From the NCBI RefSeq assembly GCF_026619415.1, contig NZ_JAOVZR010000001.1, forward strand, positions 4,510,501 through 4,574,500: a stretch of 64,000 nucleotides of DNA, read 5' to 3'. Within the stretch, counting starts at the first letter, position 1, and the number at the start of each line of letters is the position of its first letter. This document shows positions 16,833 through 26,100 of this stretch, piece after piece. The translations under genes and the position numbers were made by a program. The stretch is from Hoeflea algicola. Its GTDB lineage: Bacteria; Pseudomonadota; Alphaproteobacteria; Rhizobiales; Rhizobiaceae. The notes beneath the pieces are model-generated. The model did not search any database. It saw only the letters and a list, made by a program, of their open reading frames with translations, and had not been told where the DNA came from.

Positions 16833-18809
16833 TCACGTTGCCTTGATGCCCGAGGCCGGCATCACCGCGACGCCCGATGGCGCCAGCGTCAGTTCACCCA
16901 TCAGCGGTGTGTCATTCCAACCGATCGAGGCCAGATCAAAACTGTCATTGCCATAGTTGAAGGCAAACACATGCGCGCCATGGCGGCGCAACCTTACCCC
17001 GTCCGGCAAGGTCGTGACGGCAATTCCTGAGTGGCCGGCAAGGCGGGTGAGGATATGGGCCATCAAATCCTCGTCGGGCCAGCCGCCAAGATAATGCCTT
17101 GTTCCATTGGCAACCCAAGCGGCCACGCCGTCCTCAGTGGTCGCGATCACCTCGGTTCCCGGACCGGGTTGCAAGAATTCACGCCAGAACTGGAAGCCGC
17201 CGCCTTCTCTGGCTGCCACCGGCATGTCCGCACGCAGCGATTCCACGCGGCTGACGGTGACATCGATGATGTCCGTCGGCAGTGATGGCGGCAGGTTCTC
17301 GGGGATGGTGAAATCAGCCGTCTTCGATCCCGATCGCGGGCCAATCAGCACCACCCCGTCATGGCAGCGGATCGCTTCGACAAGTTCCTCATTCCAGGCA
17401 AACAGGCCTGGAATCGAGACCAACTTGTAGCCCACGAGATCGGCCGCGCTCGCAGGTACGAAATCAACCGACAGGCCGAGCTTGCGCATTGACCGGTAGA
17501 TGTCGAACACCAGCCGGAAATAGTCGAACTCGCGGCCTTGCGGCTGGATTTCCCAGGCCCAGGCGGAAGCATAATCAAACACGATTGCCACATCCGCCTT
17601 GCCGGCATTCGCGCTTAGTTCGGCGTTGAGAGTTTTGATCTCGGCTGCCACCTGGGCGGCTTCGGCAAAGCCCTCGGCCTCGACTGAATCGGGGCGCAAC
17701 AGCCCCGCATGCATCTGTTCCTGGGCAAATGGCGCCTGGCGCCAGCGGAAATAGCTCACCGTTTCGGCACCGTGTGCAAACGCTTCCCAACTCCATAGCC
17801 GCACCATGCCATCGCGCGGCGCGGGGTTGTGCGGCGCCCAGTTCACCGGGCCGGGCTGCTGTTCCATCACCCACCAGCGGCCTTTTGAAGTGGCGCGGTA
17901 AAGATCATGGTGAAAGGCTTGGAAATCGGGGTCGCCGGCGCGGGCGAATTTTCGCTTCCAGGCGTCGCCACGGTCCGACCGGTCCTCGAGAAAGCCCAGC
18001 GGATAGGAATCCCAGCTCGAGATATCCAGATCTGCGCCCACAGCAAAATGTTCGAAAGTCAGCGTCCGGCCCATGAAATTGTGAATCACGTCGCGCCCGG
18101 GGGAATAGGTGCGGATGATGTCGGCCTGCGCCTTGTTGAAGCGCACCACCATGTCCGAGGCGTAGCGGCGGAAATCCATCACATGCGCCGGGTTGGCCTC
18201 GGTCACGGTCAGGTTGGGCAGCTCGATTTGTGAAAAATCGGCAATTTCCATTGACCAGAAGACATTGCCCCAGGCTCGGTTGAGAGCCTCGGGCGACTGG
18301 TACTTGCGTTGCAGCCAGGCCTGGAAGCCTTCGCGCGCTGCGGGCGAGTAGGACAGCGTGGTGTTGTGGCAGTCATATTCGTTGTCGGTTTGCCAGGCGA
18401 GGACGCCGGGATGGGCGCCAAACGCCTTGGCCAGCGCCAGAGTGATGCGTTTGCATTCCTCAAGATAGCCGTCATGGGAAAAATCATAGTGCCGGCGCGA
18501 GCCGAACCCGCGCCTCGTCCCGTCTGCGCCCACCGGCAGCATGTCGGGCATCTCATCCACCAGCCATTTCGGCGGCGTCGCCGTCGGCGTGCCGAGTACC
18601 ACCTTCAGTCCTGCATTGTGGAGGGTGTCGATCGCCCGTTTCAGCCAGTCAAAATCGTAAAGTCCGCGCTGCGGTTCAAGCCGTGACCAGGCAAATTCGC
18701 CAATCCGCACATAGGTCAGTCCAAGCTCCGCCATCCGCGATGCATCCTCGGCCCATTGGTTTTCGGGCCAGTGTTCAGGGTAGTAGCAGACGCCGAGGCA
18801 ACGGTTCAT
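16833..18809 (-). CDS. Beta-galactosidase, glycoside hydrolase family 42
   Basis: A 658-residue GH42 enzyme with no signal peptide, so cytoplasmic. The N-terminus MNRCLGVCYYPEHWPENQWAEDASRMAELGLTYVRIGEFAW is canonical. The acid/base Glu is in WQTDNEYDCHNT (about residue 144) and the nucleophile Glu in RWWVMEQQPGPVNW (about residue 316). The A domain (1-390) is followed by the trimerisation and C-terminal beta domains. It would hydrolyse imported beta-galactosides to galactose. It is the last gene of the galactoside operon that begins with the importer, 21 bases after the lactonase gene. Confidence 0.93.
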   Translation of the reverse strand: MNRCLGVCYYPEHWPENQWAEDASRMAELGLTYVRIGEFAWSRLEPQRGLYDFDWLKRAIDTLHNAGLKVVLGTPTATPPKWLVDEMPDMLPVGADGTRRGFGSRRHYDFSHDGYLEECKRITLALAKAFGAHPGVLAWQTDNEYDCHNTTLSYSPAAREGFQAWLQRKYQSPEALNRAWGNVFWSMEIADFSQIELPNLTVTEANPAHVMDFRRYASDMVVRFNKAQADIIRTYSPGRDVIHNFMGRTLTFEHFAVGADLDISSWDSYPLGFLEDRSDRGDAWKRKFARAGDPDFQAFHHDLYRATSKGRWWVMEQQPGPVNWAPHNPAPRDGMVRLWSWEAFAHGAETVSYFRWRQAPFAQEQMHAGLLRPDSVEAEGFAEAAQVAAEIKTLNAELSANAGKADVAIVFDYASAWAWEIQPQGREFDYFRLVFDIYRSMRKLGLSVDFVPASAADLVGYKLVSIPGLFAWNEELVEAIRCHDGVVLIGPRSGSKTADFTIPENLPPSLPTDIIDVTVSRVESLRADMPVAAREGGGFQFWREFLQPGPGTEVIATTEDGVAAWVANGTRHYLGGWPDEDLMAHILTRLAGHSGIAVTTLPDGVRLRRHGAHVFAFNYGNDSFDLASIGWNDTPLMGELTLAPSGVAVMPASGIKAT

Positions 18810-18830
18810 GATGGGGTCTCCGGCAGCTGT

Positions 18831-19721
18831 TTAAAGCAGGTAAGCCGGCTCGAACCGGCCTTTGACAGGGTGGTCGAGGACGAACGTCATCCCGGCTTTC
18901 GGGTCATTGTCCAACTGCTCGGTGGACATGCCTTCCCGTGCTGAGGTTACCAGCAAGCGATCAGCATTGGCGCCGACAAAGGCCGGGCAACTGGTCTGGG
19001 TTGCCGGTACCGCCAGCGTCTTGATCCGTTTTCCCTCGGGCGAATAGGCATCCACGCACCCTGCGCCCCAGCGCGCGTTCCAGATCACGCCGTCGGCATC
19101 GCACACGGCGCCATCAAGCCCGCCGTCACCATCCGAATGGTCGAAAAACACGCGTGGCTCTCCAAGAGGCAGCGCAGTCTCGGGATCTATGTCCACCCGC
19201 ATCAGCTTGTTGATTGCCGTGTCGGTGAAATAGGCGATCGCGCCATCGGGCGAAAAGCAGATCGCGTTGGGGATCGAGATCTTGTCAAACAGCACGCTCA
19301 CGACGCCGCGCGCGACATGGTAGATCGCCCCGGCGCCAGGTTCGGCAGAAATGCCCATGGTCCCGACCCAGAGCGCGCCGCAAGGGTGCACCCGGCCATC
19401 ATTGGAGCGGGTGTCGGGCGAATTGGCCTCGATCGGCGTGACCAGTTCCAGCGCGCCGGTCTTGACCTGACGCAGGTGCAGCCCGGTTTCCGTGGCGATG
19501 ATCTGCCGGTCGTCGTCGACCCGCGCCAGCACGCTCGCCATCTGTGGCAACTGATGGCTTTTCACAACGCCGGTCTCTATATCAGCCTCGAACAGTTTCC
19601 GGCCGAGAATATCAAACCACCAGGCAGTCCCGGTGTGCTGGTCATAGGTAGGACCCTCGCCAAGCATGCAAGCTGGTGCGTTCAATGCGGAACCCTTGAA
19701 GACGTTGCGGTCGTTGCTCAC
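18831..19721 (-). CDS. SMP-30/gluconolactonase-type sugar lactonase
   Basis: A 296-residue six-bladed propeller lactonase of the SMP-30/regucalcin family. It has CMLGEGPTYDQHTGTAWWFDILGRKLFEAD (metal-binding Glu in GEGP), SNDGRVHPCGALWVGTMG near residue 105, and NAICFSPDGAIAYFTDTAINKLMRVDID. By context it hydrolyses galactono-lactone, the product of the galactose dehydrogenase encoded nearby, to galactonate. It overlaps the aldolase gene by four bases. The exact sugar is inferred from the operon. Confidence 0.88.
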   Translation of the reverse strand: MSNDRNVFKGSALNAPACMLGEGPTYDQHTGTAWWFDILGRKLFEADIETGVVKSHQLPQMASVLARVDDDRQIIATETGLHLRQVKTGALELVTPIEANSPDTRSNDGRVHPCGALWVGTMGISAEPGAGAIYHVARGVVSVLFDKISIPNAICFSPDGAIAYFTDTAINKLMRVDIDPETALPLGEPRVFFDHSDGDGGLDGAVCDADGVIWNARWGAGCVDAYSPEGKRIKTLAVPATQTSCPAFVGANADRLLVTSAREGMSTEQLDNDPKAGMTFVLDHPVKGRFEPAYLL

Positions 19722-20332
19722 AGTCCTTGCTCCGCAAGTGCGTCATACGCGGCAATTGCTTCCGCGCCGCGCTGCAGCACCTCGCTTGCAACCATGCCGG
19801 CCTTGTAGAGGCTCGAACCGAGTCCAAAGGTGCGGACGCCGATCTTGGCATAGGCCGCGAAATCGCCGTTTGAAACCCCGCCGACAGCACCGACGGGAAC
19901 GTCTTTCGGCAGGATCGCCGATATCGCGTTGATGCCCGATGGGCCGAGCACGCTGGCGGGAAAGAATTTCAGCGCCGAAGCACCGGCAGCGCAGGCGGCA
20001 AGCGCTTCGCTTGGCGTAAACACGCCGGGCATGGTCACCATCCCGCGCGATGCGGCACGACGGATTACCTCGGGCTCGACATTGGGGCTGACCATCAATT
20101 GGCCGCCGACGTCATGGAGCCGGTCGACATCAGCCACCTTCAGCACCGTGCCTGCGCCAATCAGCACATCGGCCGGGGCACGCTTGGCCGCCATCTCGAT
20201 CGAGTTGAACGGGTCCGGCGAATTCAGCGGAATCTCGATGGCGGTAAACCCGCAGTCAATCAGACCGTCAACGATCTCGATGGTCTCGGAAGGCTTGATA
20301 CCGCGCAGGATCGCCACAAGACTGCGTTTCAT
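19718..20332 (-). CDS. dgoA: 2-dehydro-3-deoxy-6-phosphogalactonate aldolase
   Basis: A 204-residue class I KDPG/KDPGal aldolase. The Schiff-base lysine is in ASALKFFPAS (about residue 122); phosphate-binding and general-base segments are LRGIKPSE and GAGTVLK; GAVGGVSNGDFAAY closes the barrel. It cleaves KDPGal to pyruvate and glyceraldehyde 3-phosphate. The LRGIKPSE start and the neighbouring dgoK favour the galactonate rather than gluconate enzyme. It overlaps the lactonase gene by four bases and follows dgoK by 19 bases. Confidence 0.93.
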   Translation of the reverse strand: MKRSLVAILRGIKPSETIEIVDGLIDCGFTAIEIPLNSPDPFNSIEMAAKRAPADVLIGAGTVLKVADVDRLHDVGGQLMVSPNVEPEVIRRAASRGMVTMPGVFTPSEALAACAAGASALKFFPASVLGPSGINAISAILPKDVPVGAVGGVSNGDFAAYAKIGVRTFGLGSSLYKAGMVASEVLQRGAEAIAAYDALAEQGL

Positions 20333-20351
20333 GGGGGGAAGGGAATTCTGG

Positions 20352-21284
20352 TCATGCGCGTTTGCGATCTCCTGTTGTGGCCGAATAGCTGCGCCAGGCT
20401 TCCATCAAACCGCGCCTGACCGCCATGTCTGCATCAATGTCGCGGAGTTTTGCACCGCATTCCGACAGGGCCGCGTGATATAGTCTTTGCAACAATCCGC
20501 TTGCCACCAGGCCGACCTGCTCGCCGCCGCGAATGCCGGCGCCGGCGAGTTCAGTGCCAATCAGCAAGCCTGAAAGCCGCGCCCGGTTACAGCCCGCCTC
20601 AGTGGCGTGCAGCAATTGTCCGGCACGAAGCGAAAACAGATGATGGGTGGTTTTTTCGGGCCGTGCCCAGCCGTCCCGAACACCTGTCAGAAAAGCCGGA
20701 TCCTGCGCATCCACCGGGCCGGCACCGCCGGTCGAATGAGCCAGAATGGTGTTGTCGTTGATGGCGGAAAACAGTTCGCCGGTCATGTAGGTTTCAAAAC
20801 CGGTGACAATCGGGCCATCCATGGATACCCATTTTGAATGGGTTCCCGGCATGCAATAGCGCGCGCCGCCCGGCATTTCCAGATAGGCTCCGAGCAATTG
20901 GGTTTCCTCGCCGCGCATCACGTCGGGCTCATCGGTTGAACGGACCGCAAGGCCCGGAATGATGGCAATTTCGCGCGCCACACCGGGAACCCTGGTTGCG
21001 TTCTGGCCGATGCCGGTGACATTGGCGGGAATGTCAAGATAACCCGCTTCTACCCATCCCTGGCGGGATCCGGCCATGCCGCAGATGATGGCCGGCAATT
21101 CCCGCGGTGCCGATAATGTCGCCAGATGGCCTTCCAACACGGTCTCAAAGCCGCGCCCGGCGACTTCGCTCATGCCTTCATGGCTCCGGTGTTCGGCCAA
21201 CACCGTTCCGCCTGCCGATAGCAACCAGAGCCGGAAGCTCGATGTGCCCCAGTCGACGGCGACAACGGCGGAGGGGACACTCAC
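20352..21284 (-). CDS. dgoK: 2-dehydro-3-deoxygalactonokinase
   Basis: A 310-residue sugar kinase of the DgoK family. The N-terminal phosphate motif is VAVDWGTSSFRLWLL; MAGSRQGWVEAGY, GEETQLLGAY, CMPGTHSKWV and GIRGGEQVGLVASG are family segments. It phosphorylates 2-keto-3-deoxygalactonate to KDPGal, the substrate of DgoA. The start overlaps the SDR gene stop by four bases. The length is standard. Confidence 0.94.
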   Translation of the reverse strand: MSVPSAVVAVDWGTSSFRLWLLSAGGTVLAEHRSHEGMSEVAGRGFETVLEGHLATLSAPRELPAIICGMAGSRQGWVEAGYLDIPANVTGIGQNATRVPGVAREIAIIPGLAVRSTDEPDVMRGEETQLLGAYLEMPGGARYCMPGTHSKWVSMDGPIVTGFETYMTGELFSAINDNTILAHSTGGAGPVDAQDPAFLTGVRDGWARPEKTTHHLFSLRAGQLLHATEAGCNRARLSGLLIGTELAGAGIRGGEQVGLVASGLLQRLYHAALSECGAKLRDIDADMAVRRGLMEAWRSYSATTGDRKRA

Positions 21285-22048
21285 ATCATGCCTCCGTCAG
21301 CAATCAGCACCTGCGCGGTGATCATGGCGGCGGCACTGGACGCCAGAAACAGACACGGCCCGACCATGTCTTCAGGTTCGATCGGGCGTTTGAGGCATTG
21401 CCGGTCAATCATCGCCGCAAGCCCCTCATCGGTCACCCAGAGTTTCTTCTGCCGCTCGGTCATCACCCATCCCGGTGCAATCGCGTTGACGCGGATGCCA
21501 TCGGGGCCAAGCCGCCCGGCAAGTCCCTTGGTCAAGCCGACAATACCGGCCTTGGCGGCCGTGTAGGAGGGCATCGCGCCAATGTTGAGCATGTAGGATG
21601 TCGATGTGAAATTGATGATTGTGCCACGGCCGGCGGCAATCATCCCCGGGGCTACTGCCTTGGCGGCGAAGGCGACCGGCCGCAAATTGATGGCCTGATT
21701 GTTGTCCCAATACTCGCCGCTCATGTCGAGCAGTTCATGCCGGTCGTCGAAGGCGGCGTTGTTGACCAGAACCGTGGCCGGGCCATGGGCCTGTTCGGCT
21801 TGTTCCGCAGCGCGCTTGATGGCGTCAAGATCGGTCAGGTCGGCATGGATGAACAACGGCGCATGGCGCGCATTCTCAGCCAGTCTCAGCGCCAGCGCCT
21901 CGCTTGCTGCTTGGGCGATGTCAATGAAGGCCACCTTCGCGCCCTGATCGACGAAACCTTCCGTCAATGCAGCACCGATGCCGGTGCCGCCGCCGGTGAT
22001 CAGCACCGCCGCGTCGACAAGATCTGGGTATCTGGGATGTGTACTCAT
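21281..22048 (-). CDS. SDR-family oxidoreductase, probable D-galactose 1-dehydrogenase
   Basis: A 255-residue short-chain dehydrogenase. The Rossmann motif LITGGGTGIGAAL is near residue 17, with FIDIAQA ending beta-2 (Asp suggests NAD), NNAAFDDRH near 90 and the active-site Ser and Tyr/Lys in FTSTSYMLNIGAMPSYTAAKAGIVG. NAIAPGWVMTERQ and the C-terminal AQVLIADGGMM are typical. In this operon it most plausibly oxidises galactose at C1 to the lactone. Overlaps by four bases with both dgoK and the alpha-galactosidase gene show translational coupling. Substrate is inferred. Confidence 0.85.
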   Translation of the reverse strand: MSTHPRYPDLVDAAVLITGGGTGIGAALTEGFVDQGAKVAFIDIAQAASEALALRLAENARHAPLFIHADLTDLDAIKRAAEQAEQAHGPATVLVNNAAFDDRHELLDMSGEYWDNNQAINLRPVAFAAKAVAPGMIAAGRGTIINFTSTSYMLNIGAMPSYTAAKAGIVGLTKGLAGRLGPDGIRVNAIAPGWVMTERQKKLWVTDEGLAAMIDRQCLKRPIEPEDMVGPCLFLASSAAAMITAQVLIADGGMM

Positions 22049-24204
22049 GCTTCATTGTCCATTGCGTCAATCGTGATCTCAAGCCCGGTCTGGGCGTAAA
22101 GCGATGGCAGGCCGATGCCGACTGTTGCCAAGGCTTCACCGCCAAGCACGAAGCCGTCGTGATAAAGCGGGTTGTCGAATTTCCGGTTCGCTTTCTTGAG
22201 CGATTCCGTCACGGTTTCAAGCTGTACCCGATAGGCCCGTTCGCGGTCGAGGCCTGGAACCCGGATGCGTGGCGGAACGGTCGACCGGGGCCGGTCGATT
22301 TGCATCAGCACCAGCCGCGCGGCGCTCTGGTCGACCGCCACGCTTTGTGCGCCGATCAGCGTGTCATCCACCGTGCGAATTCGGAAGAATTTACCCGTGT
22401 GCCAGATATGGCGGTCGCGTTTGTGCCGCTCGATGGCGTCGCGCATGATCACCTTGTCTTCGTCACTCATCCTGGTCAGGTCGGCTTCCACGCCCATGTG
22501 GCCGTAGCTTGCCACCAGCGCGCGGAACCCGGCATGCAGGCCGCGGCCAGATGTGTGGCTCCAGGCCGGCCCGATATGCGCGCCCATCACTTCGGGCGGC
22601 AGAAAATAGGAAAACCCGGTTTGAATGCGCGCCCGTTCGACCGAATCATTGCTGTCCGATGTCCAGAACCGGTGGGTGCGCTTGAGGATCTCGTAATCGA
22701 TGCGGCCGCCACCGGAAGCGCAGCTTTCGATCTCCAGCTTGGAAAACGCTGCGCCCAACCGGTCGAGCAGCGCGTAGAGCGCGCCCGTCTGGCGGTACAC
22801 GGTCGCCCGTCCCGAGGAATCGCCGGGCAGCACCAGGTCGCGGTTCATGTCCCATTTCAGGTAGGCAATGTCATGATTGCTGACCAGCTCGGACAAGCGC
22901 TCGAACAGATACTCGCTGACATTTGGATTGGCGATGTCGAGCACCAGCTGGTTGCGCCCGGTCAGTCTCGGGTAGTTGCCCAGCCCCAGCACCCAGTCAG
23001 GGTGGTTCTGGAACAGCTCAGACTGTTGATTGACCATTTCCGGTTCTACCCAGAGGCCAAATTCCATCCCCAGCGAACGCACATAATCAGCGATCGGCTG
23101 CAGCCCGTCGGGATATTTGCCAGGATCGGGATACCAGTCGCCAAGGCTCGAGGTGTCATCGTTGCGGCCACGGAACCAGCCGTCGTCGAGCACGAAGCGT
23201 TCGGCGCCGATATCGGCGGCAGCATCGGCCAGTGCCGTCAGGCGTTCGTGCTTGTGATCAAAATAGATCGCTTCCCAGGTGTTGACTGTCACGGGCCGGG
23301 GTTTGTCGGGCACCGGAAACCTGATGATGTGTTTACGCACATGGGCGTGGAATTTCTGTGACAGCGCATTCATGCCGTTGTCGGAATGCGCCACATACAG
23401 CGTCGGTGTGGTCATCCGCTCGCCTGGCGGCAGTGTGCCTTCGCCCGAAAACAACAGCACGCCCATCTGCAACTGCACGTCGCCGGTGGTCAGCCGCTCC
23501 AGCACCATCCGGTGGTTTCCGCTCCATCCCAGATGCAGGCCCAGACATTGCCCGGTTTCCTCGTCTGTCATGGCGTTGAGCAGAATAGTGCCCGGAAACG
23601 CTTCGTGCGAGGTTCGTCCGCGCCGGTTTTCGCGCTTGGTCAGGCCCAGTTGAATGGATTGACGCTCGATCGCGAACTCGGCGCACCAGCGGCCGTGAAA
23701 GGCGAGATACTGGGAAAACTGCTGCGGCGGCGCGATCACCGGCGTCGACAACCAGTCGACCACAATCGGCGTGTCGCCATCATTGAGCAGGCTGCTGGAA
23801 AATGTCGCCACGTCAGTTTCGGGATCAAGCTCGACATTGAGATCCAGCAACAGCCCGCGATCGGCGTCGATCATGCCGAAGGTGACGCCGCTCTCGCGGA
23901 TTTCCTGGCGGCTCACCGTAAACTGGCCGGCCCATCCTGGCGCGGTGCTCGATGGCCGGTGAGCGATCAGCGCCGGATGGCCGAGAAAGCCGCGGCCGAT
24001 TTCCGGGTGCAGGCTGATGGCTGCATTGTCATCAAGCGTTGCCTGCGGCAGTGGCCGTTCGGAAATCGCCACCAGCACATCAAGGTCGATGTCGGCCGGC
24101 AGTTTCTTGCCGTGGTAGACGGCGATCGGAACGCCCGAACTCCAGGCAAACACCAGGCTGGTCGCTGCGCCGTCGAGCCGCAGGGTTTTGGTCAGTGTGG
24201 GCAC
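22045..24204 (-). CDS. Alpha-galactosidase, glycoside hydrolase family 36
   Basis: About 719 residues from the GTG at 24204, which follows AAAGG just beyond the permease stop; a TTG at 24231 would add nine residues. The GH36 barrel has TWEAIYFDHKHERL, FVLDDGWFRGR, and LWVEPEMVNQQSEL. Counted from the longer form, the nucleophile Asp in YLKWDMNRDL is about residue 461 and the acid/base Asp in FWTSDSNDSVER about 526. ESCASGGGRIDYEIL lies between them. There is no signal peptide, so it acts on imported alpha-galactosides such as melibiose or raffinose-type sugars. It is coupled to the SDR gene by a four-base overlap. Confidence 0.94.
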   Translation of the reverse strand: MPTLTKTLRLDGAATSLVFAWSSGVPIAVYHGKKLPADIDLDVLVAISERPLPQATLDDNAAISLHPEIGRGFLGHPALIAHRPSSTAPGWAGQFTVSRQEIRESGVTFGMIDADRGLLLDLNVELDPETDVATFSSSLLNDGDTPIVVDWLSTPVIAPPQQFSQYLAFHGRWCAEFAIERQSIQLGLTKRENRRGRTSHEAFPGTILLNAMTDEETGQCLGLHLGWSGNHRMVLERLTTGDVQLQMGVLLFSGEGTLPPGERMTTPTLYVAHSDNGMNALSQKFHAHVRKHIIRFPVPDKPRPVTVNTWEAIYFDHKHERLTALADAAADIGAERFVLDDGWFRGRNDDTSSLGDWYPDPGKYPDGLQPIADYVRSLGMEFGLWVEPEMVNQQSELFQNHPDWVLGLGNYPRLTGRNQLVLDIANPNVSEYLFERLSELVSNHDIAYLKWDMNRDLVLPGDSSGRATVYRQTGALYALLDRLGAAFSKLEIESCASGGGRIDYEILKRTHRFWTSDSNDSVERARIQTGFSYFLPPEVMGAHIGPAWSHTSGRGLHAGFRALVASYGHMGVEADLTRMSDEDKVIMRDAIERHKRDRHIWHTGKFFRIRTVDDTLIGAQSVAVDQSAARLVLMQIDRPRSTVPPRIRVPGLDRERAYRVQLETVTESLKKANRKFDNPLYHDGFVLGGEALATVGIGLPSLYAQTGLEITIDAMDNEA

Positions 24205-24211
24205 GTGTGAA

Positions 24212-25063
24212 CTAACCTTTCGTGGCGCCAAGTGTCAGGCCGGCAATGAAATGCTTCTGCATCAGGAAGAACATCAGCACCGGCGGCATGGCGGCGATGA
24301 TTGATCCGGCAGACACCAGTTGCCATTGCGCGATCCATTGCCCGTTGAGCGAATAGAGCCCGGCGGTGACCGGTTGGGTCTCGGCGCTGGTGGTCAGTAC
24401 CGTAGCCCAGAAATAGTCGTTCCAGATGAAGGTGAAGATCAGCACCGACAGCGCCGCGATTGCCGGTCGCATCAGCGGCACCACGATGTACCAGAAGATG
24501 CGAAACTCGGAGACGCCTTCAACGCGCGCGGATTCGATCAGTTCAAACGGCAGCCCCTTGATGAAGTTGCGCATGAACAGAGTGCAGAACCCCGACTGGA
24601 AGGCGATGTGAAACAGCGCCAGGCCGGTGATCGTGTTGTAGAGCCCGGTCGAGACGGTAAGATCGCGCACCGGCACCATCAGGATCTGGAATGGCACAAA
24701 GTTGCCGGCCACGAACAGGAAGAAAAGCACCAGGTTCATGCGAAACCGGTAAACGGCAAGCGCAAAGCCGGACAGGCAGGAAATCGCCACCGCTCCGATG
24801 ACCGTTGGAATGGTCACCTTGAACGAGTTCAGGATGTAGCTGCCGATCGGCGAATTGTTGAACACGTCGGCATAGTTCGAGAAGGCGAGATAGCTCGGCA
24901 ATCCGAAATAGTTGCCAGCGGCCAGATCGCTCGACGGCTTGAGCGAAGTCATGGCGACGCCAAGCAACGGCAGCAGCCACAGGATCAGGGCAACGGGCAG
25001 CGCCAGCTTGTAGAGGAACTGGATCGACGGAGAGGTCTTTTCGATGGCTATGGGAAACATCAC
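24212..25063 (-). CDS. Carbohydrate ABC transporter permease, MalG type
   Basis: A 283-residue inner-membrane permease with six predicted membrane segments. The EAA cytoplasmic loop ELIESARVEGVSEFRIFWYIVVPLMRPAIA near residue 185 docks the ATPase, and LVSAGSIIAAMPPVLMFFLMQKHFIAGLTLGATKG is a MalG-like C-terminus. It pairs with the upstream permease, overlapping it by four bases, and with the binding protein at 26101-27342. The likely cargo is an alpha- or beta-galactoside, judged from the co-operonic hydrolases. Confidence 0.92.
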   Translation of the reverse strand: MMFPIAIEKTSPSIQFLYKLALPVALILWLLPLLGVAMTSLKPSSDLAAGNYFGLPSYLAFSNYADVFNNSPIGSYILNSFKVTIPTVIGAVAISCLSGFALAVYRFRMNLVLFFLFVAGNFVPFQILMVPVRDLTVSTGLYNTITGLALFHIAFQSGFCTLFMRNFIKGLPFELIESARVEGVSEFRIFWYIVVPLMRPAIAALSVLIFTFIWNDYFWATVLTTSAETQPVTAGLYSLNGQWIAQWQLVSAGSIIAAMPPVLMFFLMQKHFIAGLTLGATKG

Positions 25064-25992
25064 ACGCCCCTTTCGTCGCGGATCATCTTCCAGATGAAGC
25101 CGGAGATGAAAATCATCATGATGGCGAACAGGATGACGGCAATCGCGGCGCCATAGCCCATGCGGTAGCCATATTCCGAGAGCGCCTGTTCATACATGTA
25201 GAACGACAGCACGCGGGAGGAACCGTAGGGGCCGCCATCGGTCATGATCGACACCAGGTCGAACGAGCGAAGCGCTCCGATCACGGTAACCACCACGGCG
25301 ATGAAGGTGGCGGGCCTGAGCTGCGGCAGGATGACATGCCAGAGCATCTTCCAGCCCTTGGCGCCATCGAGCCGTGCCGCTTCCACCTGGTCTGGCGCCA
25401 CATTGTTGAGCCCGGTCAGATACAGGATCATGCAATAGGCGATCTGCGGCCAAAGGCCGGCGACGATGATGCCGTAGGTCACGTAACGGTCGTCCGCCAA
25501 TACGGCGACACCGGTGCCGGTGATCCATTCGATCAGATTGTAGAACAGCCCGAAATTGGGGGCGTAGAACCAGGAAAAGATCAGGCCGACGACGACCTGG
25601 CTGATGACGAAGGGAAAGAAGAAAAGCGATTTGTAAATCCGGATCCCGGTGACCGTCTGGTTCAGGAACAGCGCGATGAACAGACCGGCGGGAACCGCCA
25701 GCATGTAAAGCGCCAGCCAGATGATGTTGTTCTTGAGCGAGGTGTAGAAGGCCTCGTCATCGGCCAGCTCGATGTAATTTTGCAGGCCCAGCCAGGTTTT
25801 GGTGCCGAGGCCGTCCCAGTCGTAAAAGCTCAGCCACATCGAGGCAATGATCGGGTAAATGACATAAAGCGCGAACATCGCAATGCCGGGGGCGAGAAAG
25901 ATCCATGGCGCCAGCGCTCGCTGGTTTTTCTTCCAGACACCGACCTTGCGTTTGTTGGTGCCGGCGATTGCCGTTGTTGCTGACCCCGTCAT
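25060..25992 (-). CDS. Carbohydrate ABC transporter permease, MalF type
   Basis: A 310-residue permease with six membrane segments. LAPWIFLAPGIAMFALYVIYPIIASMWLSFYDWDGLG is the usual N-terminal segment, and the EAA loop VAPDQVEAARLDGAKGWKMLWHVILPQLRPATF is near residue 205. It is the MalF-like half of the galactoside importer. A 108-base gap separates it from the binding-protein gene. The ATPase subunit is encoded beyond the divergent regulator at 28588-29673. Confidence 0.92.
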   Translation of the reverse strand: MTGSATTAIAGTNKRKVGVWKKNQRALAPWIFLAPGIAMFALYVIYPIIASMWLSFYDWDGLGTKTWLGLQNYIELADDEAFYTSLKNNIIWLALYMLAVPAGLFIALFLNQTVTGIRIYKSLFFFPFVISQVVVGLIFSWFYAPNFGLFYNLIEWITGTGVAVLADDRYVTYGIIVAGLWPQIAYCMILYLTGLNNVAPDQVEAARLDGAKGWKMLWHVILPQLRPATFIAVVVTVIGALRSFDLVSIMTDGGPYGSSRVLSFYMYEQALSEYGYRMGYGAAIAVILFAIMMIFISGFIWKMIRDERGV

Positions 25993-26100
25993 GACTACCT
26001 CCCAGTGCGCATCCGGTCGTGCGCACGCTACATCCGCCGCCGGTCTCGTCAGGCCGTATAGAAGCGGCCGGGCGATCAGAAGACCGCCCGACCGTTTGTC